This document shows, in pieces, positions 48,156 through 57,900 of a stretch of DNA of 64,000 bases. Source of the stretch: Bacteroidota bacterium (lineage in GTDB: Bacteria; Bacteroidota; Bacteroidia; JACPRZ01); assembly GCA_016193485.1 (NCBI GenBank), contig JACPRZ010000029.1, forward strand, positions 17,901-81,900, written 5' to 3'. How positions within the stretch are numbered: the first letter of the stretch is position 1; each line of letters begins with the position of its first letter. A program made the position numbers and the translations under genes. A model generated the notes under the pieces. That model was given only the letters and a program-made list of their open reading frames with translations, did no database searches and was not told where the DNA came from.

Positions 48156-51100
48156 TCAGTTCAAAATTACGAGTTTTTCCAGTTTGTCGGCTTTCAGCCC
48201 GTCAGGCGACTGAACCTTTAACCGGTAAATATAAACTCCCCGGCCAATCTTATCTCCATAATCATCCCTGCCGTTCCAGTCAATCATATTCCTGCCAACA
48301 TTATACCCGGTTGTAGTTAAGGATGCATCAATGGTCTTAACAAGTTTGCCGGACACGGTAAATATCTGTATCTGTACATCGAGTTCCTGCCCCGGCTTAT
48401 TATGTTCAAACATGAAAGAAGTACGAGTGGTAAACGGATTGGGATAGTTGAGCACCATGTTAAGAGCCATTTCGGCTGATGAGGCAACAATAAATTCAAC
48501 TTCACCTTCAGAAGAATTATTGAGAGCATCAAACGCTTTTACTTTCAGCGCATGCCTTCCTTCGGAAAGGTTTGTGAACCGGTACTTCGCTTCTCCGCTC
48601 TTATAGGAATCAAGGTCTGATTCGTAATAATCATTAAGAACGATACTGTTGCCGGTATTATTATCGAGGATAGCGGTAAGATCATGTCCGATGGCATTGC
48701 CGACCGTATTGATGCTGTTTTCATCAAATAGTTTTACCAGCAGGTAAGGGTTTTCATCAGTAATGCCTCCTGCGACAAAATTTTCATCATTCATATAGAG
48801 ATCGATTTCAGGCCCGGTGTTATCACTGATAACGGTGTCTGCCGTTCCACCGATAATAAAATTTTCAAAACTGCCGCTGCCGTCCGTAACGCTGTCGGTG
48901 GCGTAAAAACTCATCCTGCCAAAGCCGGGTTTGTAGGAAATATCTTTCGGTATCAGGAAAGTAAATGAAAAATCACCGCTGCGTACCCTTGACTTACCCT
49001 TGTAAATAAGGTTTTTCTGAAGGATAAAAGTGAACGGTTTGCTGGCCGGGTCATTTACGAGAGTGGTTTTGGTTTCGGCTTTATCAAACACCGAGAGATA
49101 AACGATCCCGTTAAACCCGGTCATCTTTGTTTCGCTGTATTTATCCTGAATATACCCTGATATAGTTACCAAATTGAGGGCTTTGACAGTGTCGGGAACC
49201 GTACCAACGGGTTTATTGTTGATAGTAGTAGTGACTACGCGGTGAACCGGGTATGCGAGGCGCAGGGCCGGATCTCCCAGCAGATGAAAATTACGAAGAT
49301 TAGGTGAAGCGTTGGAACCGTAGAATTTAGTGAGGCGGTTCACATCGCCAAGGCGTGGAAAATCGCCAATGAGGTCTTCAAAAACAACGTTGTAAAATGC
49401 GGTGTTGAGATTAAAATTTTCATTGGCAAACGCAAGCCGGGTGGTGAATAAGGCGGCAATTCCCCCCCCATTGGGATTCAGTACGACAAGTTCACCTGCC
49501 GCTGTCCTCTCCGGATCGTCATACCGGGCGAATTCGCAGGTAGCGGTAAAGAAGCAGGGGAGGTTATTAATGTTCTGCATGCCGTTTATTTCAGGAACTT
49601 CAAGGATCCGTTCATGAGCCCAGGACACCTCACCTCCGTGGCCTGTCCAGTTCACAGTCAATGCACCCCTGTCAATGCGGTTGAGCAGGTCGCGTTCGGC
49701 ATCAGGGTAACGTTGCCCTCCCGTGGATGAGGTCTGGACATAAGCATCAAGGTAAATTTTATCAACATTATAGTTATTATATTCCGTATCGACTTTTGTT
49801 GCAAGCGTATTGGCCTGGCTTATATGCAGGTTGTTATCTTCATCGTCACCTACAAATAATACCCAGTTCCTCCAGTCGCGCATCGCACCCGGATCAGTAG
49901 CGTAGCGGATAATTTTATCAACAAATGTTTCTGCTTCCTCAGCAGTTTTTGCCACCAGCCGGCCTATCCCGACATCCGGATAATCGCCATAGAGTTCGCT
50001 TCCCCCGTCTTCGTAATCCATGCTGGCAAAGAAGTCATCTGAAACATAGGAACTGATCGGGTTTGTTGAATTTCCCGCTTCGTACGTGATGATGAAATTG
50101 GTGTTATTGCTCATCCGGTCAAGGGGATCGTAGGAACCGTCACCGAAGAGGCATACATATTTAGGCAGGTATCCGGTCTCACCTGCTGCACGGTCGTAAA
50201 TCATTTTGATGAAGTCGCGCACCGCTGCAACATCCTGTGCACCCGAAGAAAATTCGTTGAAGATATGATCCTGCTGAACTACAATAACATTCATTTTGTC
50301 GAAGTCGGTGTGATGAGTGGCAAGACGTTGCGCCTGTGTCAGAAAAACAGAAGGGGTAACAATGATAAGATCCGGTTGCTTTGTCCCGTATGACGTCAGT
50401 CCATGCAGGTCCTGGTTGGGGATTTTTGTGCCTGATGAGGGTGAAGGAAATCCTGAATTTTTGAACGCGGCAAAAGTGCGGAGGGTATCGGTTTTCGCAC
50501 GGAAAATGAATTGTGTACCCTGGAAGTCACCCGCCTGTTCTTTCGGATTCAGCGGATCGGTGACTTCCCATACGCGGTCGGTTGATGAAATTCCGGAAAT
50601 AATAAATTCAGCCGCATTACCCGTGTCAGCGGATTGTACATCGCGGAATAAAATCTGCTGTACTCCCGACAGGGTCAGCAGCCGTATTGAATTGAGGGTA
50701 ATATAATTTAACCACCCTGTACATGTGGCTTGTCCGTTCTTGGCAAAAGAAATATTTACAATCATATTGGACGATGAGGGAGTGAAAAGCCCGGTCCCGG
50801 TGGCGCCATTGGCATAGGTATCGGTATAAACAAGGGAATTCAGTTTATTGGGAGTTATAGTGAGAACCTGTGTTCCATTCGCAGTAATATCAAACGTTGC
50901 CGGTTGCAGGGAACGAAGGTACACTTCGGCTTTTAAGGTAAGCGGGACCGAATAATCAAGGTTCGGAACCTGAAAACTGAAATTATAGGAAGTGAGTATG
51001 TCAAACTCCTCACCGAACCATTCCCTGCCGGATTTCAGAAAATTAACGCTATTTTTTTCATAAAAAACAAAATCGTTGAATGAAGTAACGGTATGGGTAG

Positions 51101-52049
51101 GCGATACGGTTTCCGATGGCTGGGTTGCAATCCTTTTGCCGGGACCCAAATCGGCTGTGATGAAGTAAAAGGCATAGCGGGAGTAAATATTATCCGTATG
51201 CTCAAAGAGGCCGTTTGTACTGTTATATTTCCAGGTATCGGGTCCTTTAGCGTAAAAGAGCGCATAGTCACCGGTTCCGAGGTTGCCGTCCGCTTCACCT
51301 GAAATCCATATTGCGTTTTCAGTAAGGTCGTCATAGCGGAAAGAGGAGTTAGCCAACGGAAGAATACCCCCCCCGTTGCCGTAAATACGGATGTTGCGGG
51401 GGTCAATATTTGCCACATCCATGCCTGCCTGCTGCATCCATGAATATGTGATCTGGTAAATTCCATCGGATTGAATGTTGAATTTATACCAGTTTCCCGT
51501 TGCCAGCACCGAATTGGAAGAATAGGTATTTGCCTTCATCGCTTTCGCTTTGAACTCAGCAGGATTGACTGTAATATCAAATGAAAGAAGCCGTTCCATC
51601 GTTCCGTTACCGGGATTTTTACGCAGGGGGATAAAAGAAACCGAACCGTACGGAACCAGGCGCATCGCTGAAATTAAAGAACGGATTTCCGGTTTTACCG
51701 TAATAAGAGCCAGTTCGTCCGGCCTGATTAAGGATAGTTCATCACCCGGAACCGTTTCCCATGCCATATTGGTGACGGAGACATCCAGTTTTGGTGTATT
51801 CGGATTCTGAAGTTTTATTTTCTGATGCCAGACCGGAAGGTTACCATAGGTGAAATCATAGGAGCAACCGGTAAAGGATAATGTATTTAAGGAATAAGTT
51901 TCCGTCAGTTGGTGTTTTGCCGGTGGAAGCCATTGGATAGTGTGATGTACGGCCTGTGCAGTTACATCCATGCCGGCAGGCGGCAGCATAATATAAAAGG
52001 CGGCCGAAAAAACGGCAGCAACAGTTGAAACGAAACAATTTGAGTTCAT
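48156..52049 (-). CDS. porU: T9SS sortase PorU (C25 gingipain-like peptidase)
   Basis: 1297 residues with an N-terminal signal (1-33). The central C25 domain shows VCLFGDGSYDPLDR, SDDFFASMDY, PDVGIGRLVAKTAEEAE and the catalytic His in NWTGHGGEVSW (about 802) and Cys in FTATCEFARYDDPE (about 838). The protein ends in a FlgD-like/sorting domain (LNYPNPFTTRTSFMFEH, WNGRDDYGDKIGRGVYIYR). PorU cleaves sorting domains and attaches cargo to A-LPS-type anchors. The length fits the family. It lies directly upstream of porV and downstream of a PorP-like gene. Two G8 tracts (49462, 51367) encode Gly-Gly-Gly. Confidence 0.95.
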   Translation of the reverse strand: MNSNCFVSTVAAVFSAAFYIMLPPAGMDVTAQAVHHTIQWLPPAKHQLTETYSLNTLSFTGCSYDFTYGNLPVWHQKIKLQNPNTPKLDVSVTNMAWETVPGDELSLIRPDELALITVKPEIRSLISAMRLVPYGSVSFIPLRKNPGNGTMERLLSFDITVNPAEFKAKAMKANTYSSNSVLATGNWYKFNIQSDGIYQITYSWMQQAGMDVANIDPRNIRIYGNGGGILPLANSSFRYDDLTENAIWISGEADGNLGTGDYALFYAKGPDTWKYNSTNGLFEHTDNIYSRYAFYFITADLGPGKRIATQPSETVSPTHTVTSFNDFVFYEKNSVNFLKSGREWFGEEFDILTSYNFSFQVPNLDYSVPLTLKAEVYLRSLQPATFDITANGTQVLTITPNKLNSLVYTDTYANGATGTGLFTPSSSNMIVNISFAKNGQATCTGWLNYITLNSIRLLTLSGVQQILFRDVQSADTGNAAEFIISGISSTDRVWEVTDPLNPKEQAGDFQGTQFIFRAKTDTLRTFAAFKNSGFPSPSSGTKIPNQDLHGLTSYGTKQPDLIIVTPSVFLTQAQRLATHHTDFDKMNVIVVQQDHIFNEFSSGAQDVAAVRDFIKMIYDRAAGETGYLPKYVCLFGDGSYDPLDRMSNNTNFIITYEAGNSTNPISSYVSDDFFASMDYEDGGSELYGDYPDVGIGRLVAKTAEEAETFVDKIIRYATDPGAMRDWRNWVLFVGDDEDNNLHISQANTLATKVDTEYNNYNVDKIYLDAYVQTSSTGGQRYPDAERDLLNRIDRGALTVNWTGHGGEVSWAHERILEVPEINGMQNINNLPCFFTATCEFARYDDPERTAAGELVVLNPNGGGIAALFTTRLAFANENFNLNTAFYNVVFEDLIGDFPRLGDVNRLTKFYGSNASPNLRNFHLLGDPALRLAYPVHRVVTTTINNKPVGTVPDTVKALNLVTISGYIQDKYSETKMTGFNGIVYLSVFDKAETKTTLVNDPASKPFTFILQKNLIYKGKSRVRSGDFSFTFLIPKDISYKPGFGRMSFYATDSVTDGSGSFENFIIGGTADTVISDNTGPEIDLYMNDENFVAGGITDENPYLLVKLFDENSINTVGNAIGHDLTAILDNNTGNSIVLNDYYESDLDSYKSGEAKYRFTNLSEGRHALKVKAFDALNNSSEGEVEFIVASSAEMALNMVLNYPNPFTTRTSFMFEHNKPGQELDVQIQIFTVSGKLVKTIDASLTTTGYNVGRNMIDWNGRDDYGDKIGRGVYIYRLKVQSPDGLKADKLEKLVILN

Positions 52050-52087
52050 CGGAATTGATTTCCGGTGGTTGGTGATAGTTCCGGAAG

Positions 52088-52095
52088 TAAAGATA
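52088..52095 (-). promoter_or_regulatory. Possible -7 box TATCTTTA for porU
   Basis: It deviates from TAnnTTTG by the final base. Predicted leader is about 30 bases. Weak. Confidence 0.25.
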
Positions 52096-52200
52096 GGAAA
52101 TATTCGGGAAAAGGGTTTTTTGGATTAATGGTATGGGTGAAACGATGGGGTTGGAGAAATATTGTGCGGATGGAATTCGATTGATCCCGCCAGTTCTCAA

Positions 52201-53208
52201 TTACCACTCATTAACAAACTTCGGACACGGCACAACCCGTTTTGATTTTTGTTTTTTGTAATCAGGACGGGCGTATTCGTAAATCAGGGAAATCTCATGG
52301 GAGCCGCCTGAACGTGCAGTAAGGCGTGATATGGTGAGGTCGTATGAATAGCCAATGCTTAAATGGTAATCTTCAAGGAAAAAACCGGTGTAAAAAACCA
52401 GTGCATCATCATTGGGATAGCCGGGTTCGTATGCTTTCAGATAGGGAATTCCCCTGTACCACATTCCCGCCTTGAAGGGTTTGCGTTTGTAGTACATACC
52501 AAAATCAATCTGGTCCCATTGCTGCTGTCCTTTATAGTTGGCAATTACCGAGAGAGATGAAAGATCATGGTTCTTGTCGTCTTTTGTTATGGGTATAGTA
52601 AACCCACCGTGAACCGAATAGTTTACCGGCAGGCGCGTTTTTATTCCTACCAATGACTGGTTGGGGCGGTTCAGATGGTTAAAGGATACTCCAAGCCACC
52701 ATCGTTGAGTAAGGTATACAGCACCAGTACCGAAGTCGGGATAAAAAACCGTTTTTTTATTTATCGTTTCGGTTGTGCCTGTGCCGTCATTGCGCAATAA
52801 CTGGTCACCGAAAATAAAACGGGAGTAGTCAACATCGCGGAAAACGGCTGCTCCTTTTAATCCGAACCGGATAAAATTCTCATGGCCAACCATTACCTGG
52901 TAAGCATAGAATCCACCTATGGACCTGAAGCGCAACGCTCCGCTTCCTGCTTTATCACGAAGGAATTCAATTCCTGCTCCGCTGTTCTTATGGACAAGGT
53001 TATAATCAAATGATAGTGCATAAGTGTTGAATGCGCCAGGCACACTTGTCCACTGCTTGCGGTAATTGCTTATGTAGCGCATCTGCATGGTATTGCCGGT
53101 CAGTGCCGGGTTGAGATTCAGTGGCGCTGAATAAAATTGCGATAACTGCGGATCCTGCCCAAATGAGTTCAATGTTATCAGGAATAATATAAAACTGTTT
53201 TTTTTCAT
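52201..53208 (-). CDS. PorP/SprF family T9SS membrane protein
   Basis: 335 residues, signal peptide 1-18 (NSFGQ). DPQLSQFYSAPLNLNPALTG is the hallmark N-terminal motif of the PorP/SprF family, followed by SYNRKQW-like (SNYRKQWTSVP) and a beta-barrel body. Members anchor or help export particular type B cargo (SprF for SprB in Flavobacterium). Here it lies just downstream of the TPR/PD40 gene and the 2422-residue type B adhesin, so I infer that adhesin is its client. The start codon is at the edge of a dispersed repeat (53209-53300). Confidence 0.9.
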   Translation of the reverse strand: MKKNSFILFLITLNSFGQDPQLSQFYSAPLNLNPALTGNTMQMRYISNYRKQWTSVPGAFNTYALSFDYNLVHKNSGAGIEFLRDKAGSGALRFRSIGGFYAYQVMVGHENFIRFGLKGAAVFRDVDYSRFIFGDQLLRNDGTGTTETINKKTVFYPDFGTGAVYLTQRWWLGVSFNHLNRPNQSLVGIKTRLPVNYSVHGGFTIPITKDDKNHDLSSLSVIANYKGQQQWDQIDFGMYYKRKPFKAGMWYRGIPYLKAYEPGYPNDDALVFYTGFFLEDYHLSIGYSYDLTISRLTARSGGSHEISLIYEYARPDYKKQKSKRVVPCPKFVNEW

Positions 53209-53300
53209 TGTCTATTGTCTACTGTTTCCTGCCTGCTGCCCATGCTGACGCACTGGTCAGCATCCTGACCGAAAGCGTCAGGACTGCTCATTGCCCACTG
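53209..53300. repeat. Dispersed hairpin repeat filling the gap between two T9SS genes
   Basis: The 92-bp gap between the PD40-protein stop and the PorP-like start holds CTGACGC (53245) / GCGTCAG (53275) and GGTCAG (53255) / CTGACC (53265), a stacked hairpin. It is flanked by GGCAGTGGGC/TTGCCCACT-type sequence. The adjacent stop (TAG) and start (ATG) are part of CAGTAG/ACAATAGACAATG-like repeat ends. There is no other gene in the gap. Confidence 0.6.
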
Positions 53301-54893
53301 CTACTGCTTTCCCTTCAAAACGACATTCTTCTCCACTTCAAAGGTCTTCTCAATTTGATCATATATGATTTTTTCTTCATAATCCTCAAATCCGGGCATT
53401 GAAATTTTTAGTAAATAATGAACCCCTGGTTTTAAGATCATCAGATATTTTCCTGTGCCGGCATGAGAAACGAAAATACCTTCCTGCGCTCCGGCATCCT
53501 CAGATACCATAGCCATCTTTGCTTTTAAGGGAGTGCCTGAATCCGATTTAACGGTTCCTTTCAGAATAACAAGCATACGGTTTTCAAGAACAGGCATGTA
53601 CAAAGTGTAAATATCCTGTTTACCATATCCTTCTTCACGCTCTGATGAATAATAACCGCGCCTGCCGTCAGTTGACAGAACAAAATAAATATCATTGCCG
53701 GTAGTATTGACCGGGAATCCGAGGTTTCTTGGATTTGTCCAGTTCGTATCGGTATAATTAACCGCATTCTCTTTGAGACGGCTTTCAAACACATCATATC
53801 CGCCCATGGTTTCATGGCCTTTTGAACTGAAAAAGAGCGAAACGCCATCCGGATGAAAGTAACAGGCATCCTCATCGTAAGGAGTATTGATAACTGAACC
53901 GAGATTCATCGGCAGCGACCATTCCCCTGTGGGGAACATAACAACGCGGTAAATATCTTTTCCGCCCAATCCACCCGGGCGGTCGCTTGAAAAGAAAAGA
54001 ATGTTTCCGTCAACGTTCAGGCATGCGCTGGGTTCGTTGAAAGCGGAATTGATAGAAATACTTAATTTTTGCGGAACAGACCATTCTTTTCCATCAAACC
54101 GCGTCAGATGAATATCCCCTTCTTTCAAGTTTTCATTTGTCCGGTAGATTATCAGTGAGTTTCCGTCACCGGAAAGGCCGGTTCCTGCATCATGGGTAAA
54201 AGTATTGATATTGGCGCTTAGCGGAACGGGATCAGACCAAAACCGGTTATCGCGGTAAGCAATATAGATATCTTCATAATATTGGCCGTACGGATCAACT
54301 TCCCCCCCCGTGCTGCCGGGCCTGCGGCTCGTGAAAATCAAAAACGACTCGTCACCGGGAATCAGCGGTGCGTACTCAGGAAATTTTGTATTTACTATCG
54401 GACCGAAGTTTTCAATGCGGGTGTCAACAGGGTTTTTGAACATTACCTTAGCCCTGTTGGCTATTTCAACCTGCCGGTCGATTTCACTTACCTGAATATT
54501 TTTCTTTTTTGCCGGATCCGAAATATATTGATTCAGAATCTTCAGTTCATCGTCAATCCGGTTCTGGCGATGAAGGATGAGCGCTGAATAATAACGCGCT
54601 TCATTGTTTCCATTTCTTACCGAGCGTGAAAAATAACCGAGCGCATCACGGGTATCGCCACCGGTATTGAAAAGGCATGTCCCCATCTTAAAATTCAATT
54701 CTGCCCAACCACTGTCAGAGGGATACAGATTCAGATAAATTGCCATGGCGCCCGGATAATCACCGGTCTTGTAATAATAATCACCTTCCTTCAACTTCTC
54801 CTTCTGCTCCTTAGTGAAGTTTTTCTGTCCAATAACCGGTTCATGAAAGTGAACCAGCAGGACAATGAAACTTATTATTATTGTAGTTCTCAT
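53301..54893 (-). CDS. TPR/PD40 propeller protein, PorE-like without OmpA domain
   Basis: 530 residues with signal peptide 1-22 (VIGQK). TPR-like helices (about 25-150, YYYKTGDYPGAMAIYL) precede a PD40-type beta-propeller (about 165-440: FTSRRPGS, FFSSDRPGGLGGKDIY, LFFSSKGHETMGGYDVF, GYYSSEREEGYGKQDIY) and a carboxypeptidase-regulatory-like domain (about 445-530). This is the order of the T9SS protein PorE, but the C-terminal OmpA peptidoglycan-binding domain is absent: the protein ends after the regulatory-like domain. It may act as a partner of the adjacent PorP-like protein or adhesin at the outer membrane. One G8 tract is present (54302). Confidence 0.8.
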   Translation of the reverse strand: MRTTIIISFIVLLVHFHEPVIGQKNFTKEQKEKLKEGDYYYKTGDYPGAMAIYLNLYPSDSGWAELNFKMGTCLFNTGGDTRDALGYFSRSVRNGNNEARYYSALILHRQNRIDDELKILNQYISDPAKKKNIQVSEIDRQVEIANRAKVMFKNPVDTRIENFGPIVNTKFPEYAPLIPGDESFLIFTSRRPGSTGGEVDPYGQYYEDIYIAYRDNRFWSDPVPLSANINTFTHDAGTGLSGDGNSLIIYRTNENLKEGDIHLTRFDGKEWSVPQKLSISINSAFNEPSACLNVDGNILFFSSDRPGGLGGKDIYRVVMFPTGEWSLPMNLGSVINTPYDEDACYFHPDGVSLFFSSKGHETMGGYDVFESRLKENAVNYTDTNWTNPRNLGFPVNTTGNDIYFVLSTDGRRGYYSSEREEGYGKQDIYTLYMPVLENRMLVILKGTVKSDSGTPLKAKMAMVSEDAGAQEGIFVSHAGTGKYLMILKPGVHYLLKISMPGFEDYEEKIIYDQIEKTFEVEKNVVLKGKQ

Positions 54894-54984
54894 TTCAATA
54901 ACCGGTAATTATTCCTGTTTGCAATCAATTTCAAATTATTCAGTGTATCTGATTTTAAATAATACTATTCGTCTTATAAATTTA

Positions 54985-57900
54985 TCATCTTAACAAGGTC
55001 ACATCTCCCATCTTTTCCACCACTGTATTGTTATCATCTGCAAATTTAACCCTTACTTTCCAAACATAAACATCCTGCTGGAGTAATTTACCGCGGTAAT
55101 AACCGTCCCATCCTTTTTTTACATCAATTGTTTCAAATACCATTTCACCCCATCGGTTAAATATCATCATGTGAAATTCCTGCACATATCGTGTGACCGG
55201 GAAGAAAACATCATTGCTGAAATCGGTAAATGAAATCACTCCACCGTTGGAACCGTTTGGATCGGGAGTAAAAACATTGGGAACCCGTATATCCCAGTCG
55301 GGTCCCACACGAACCGTAACCTGGCACTGTGCCGTACAGTTGTATTCGTTAGTGACGGTCAGAAGCACATTATATGTTCCCGTGTCAGTATAAATATGAA
55401 CCGGGTTTTGCAGCGAATCCGTTATGCTATCGCCAAAATTCCAATAATAAGATGACCATGTACCGGTACTGAATTTCACGGTAGGTTTTTTAATATCGGT
55501 TTTTTCGGGGTCAGCAGAGCAATCAGGTTGCGGAAGAGGACGGACCGTAATAACGGCAGCCGAGTCATCTGCTGAAGTGCAATTATCAGATGAAGTAACG
55601 GTAACTGAAACTATGTAAGAGCCGTTCACCGGGTAGGTATGTGAAGGTGATTGCTCTGTTGACGTTGTCCCGTCCCCGAAATCCCACAGATGTGTTGCAT
55701 TGATATTAACCGGATCGGTAAATGATAGGGACAGAGGCATACATCCTTCTCCCTGAACCGGAGGTATCATGATTACCGGGTAAGGATAAGCCGATACAAC
55801 AACCGAATCGGATATAGTGTTTCCGCAAAAATCTGTGACTGTAACAGAATAGACGTTTATCCCTGAAACAGTAACATAAAATGGTCCTTTTATGGTCATG
55901 CCGTTACTCCAAATATACGAATAAGGCGGAAATTCTTCATTAAAGATACAATTGATTGTTGTCAGGTTTCCTTCGCAGACATTACCGCCAGAAATTACAT
56001 CCAGTCCTGAAGGGTTCATTATACTGACGAAAACAGTCACCGAGTCGGTTGTGGTGCATCCGTTATTATCTGTAGCGGTCACTGAATAAGTTGTTGTTAG
56101 AACCGGTGCCACAGTAAAAGATACGCCCGTACCTAATGATTGGTTCCATATATAAGAATACGGACTTATTCCACCGCTTCCAGCAGCCGAGATTGTTGCT
56201 GAATTTCCCGGGCAAATTGTATCAATGCCTATTGCCGTAACAGCAACCGGAGGCGGCTGGGTTATTGACACAGAATCAGAGACGGAGCAATTATTAAAAT
56301 CCGTAACCGTTATTGTATAATTGCCCACTGCCCACTGCCCACTGCCGGGTGTTGTATCTCCATTACTCCATAAGTACGAATAAGGGGGGGTACCACCTGA
56401 GGCGAAGGCAAGGGCGGAGGCGGAGGAATCACCGAAGCAGGTAATATCCGAATCAGATATTAAAATTGTCAATTGGGGGGGTTGATTTACGATTACTGAA
56501 ACCGTATCGGTGCAGCCGACCGAGTCGGTAAGGGTAACGGAATAAGTTGAAGATGGAAGATTTATGATAGCAGAAGTTGTCAATCCGGTGCTCCAAAGGA
56601 AGGAATACGGTGGGGTTCCACCCAATGGTGTAATACCCGCTACCCCGTCACTATCGCTATAGCAACTTACATAAGAGACAAAGATGTCTGCGATAAGTTC
56701 TGCGGGTTGCGTGATGGTAACGGAATCGATAATCGAACAACCGTTAGTATCGGTCACCGTTATTGTATAATTGCCTGCTGCCCACTGCCCACTGCCAACT
56801 GTAGTATCGCCATTGCTCCACAAATAGGAATAGGGGGGGGATCCTCCTGAGGCAAAGGCAGAGGCGGAGGCGGAGGAATCACCGTAACAAAGCACATCCT
56901 CCCATAAAAAAGAGTCAATAAGCAATGGAGACGGTTGTGAAACGGTTGCGGTCAATGAAGAGTCAACACAGCCATTGCTGTCGGTAATTATTACTTCATA
57001 GGTACCGGCCGATAATCCCGTTGCCATTGAATCTGTCTGGGAGCCGGCAAGTGAATCCCACAGATAGGTATAGGGGGGGGTACCAGAAGTTACAGTTATC
57101 ACTGCTGAGCCGTTACTTCCGCCAAAACAACCTGCGGGCACGGAAGAAACTGTTGCGTTAAGCCAGGTATTGATTATTGAAATATTTACGGTATCGCTTT
57201 TTGGTGCGCATCCACCGTTGCCGGTTGTTGTCAGCACCAATTGAACAGAACCTGCAGCCGTATCGGCACTGCTGAAATTATAAACCGCAACTAATGATGT
57301 ATCATTAGGAGTAAAAGTTCCTGTTCCGCTTGTGGACCAGATACCACCGGTGGCAATAGTGACAGAACCATTTAGCGATACCGACATGGCGCATACAACA
57401 GAATTATTATTTCCTGCATCCGCTGTGATATTATCGGGAGTATAAGTGATAATCAAAGAATCCTCAACCGCACTGCATAAACCGTTGCCTGTTGTGGTGA
57501 GTAAAATGAGAACACTTCCTGCCGAAGTATCGGCAGGGGAGGGGTAATAAGTTACATTTACTGAAGTATCATCGGGCGAAAAATTTCCGCTTCCGTCCGT
57601 GCTCCATAACATTCCGGTTGCAACCGATACAGTACCGATCAAATTGACCATCGGATTCGTGGCGCATACACTTTGATCCTGCCCTGCATTGACCGAAGGC
57701 CCCGTAAGTAAGGTGGTAACTGCCGAATCGGATACGGCAGCGCACTGTCCGTTATCGGTTGATGTAAAGATTACTGTCACCGAACCTGCAGTGGTATCAG
57801 CAACAGAGGGGTAATAATCTACATTCATAACGGTATCGGACGGTGAAAACCAACCGCTTCCGGTTGTTGACCATAATCCCTGCAATGTTGATGATGCAGC

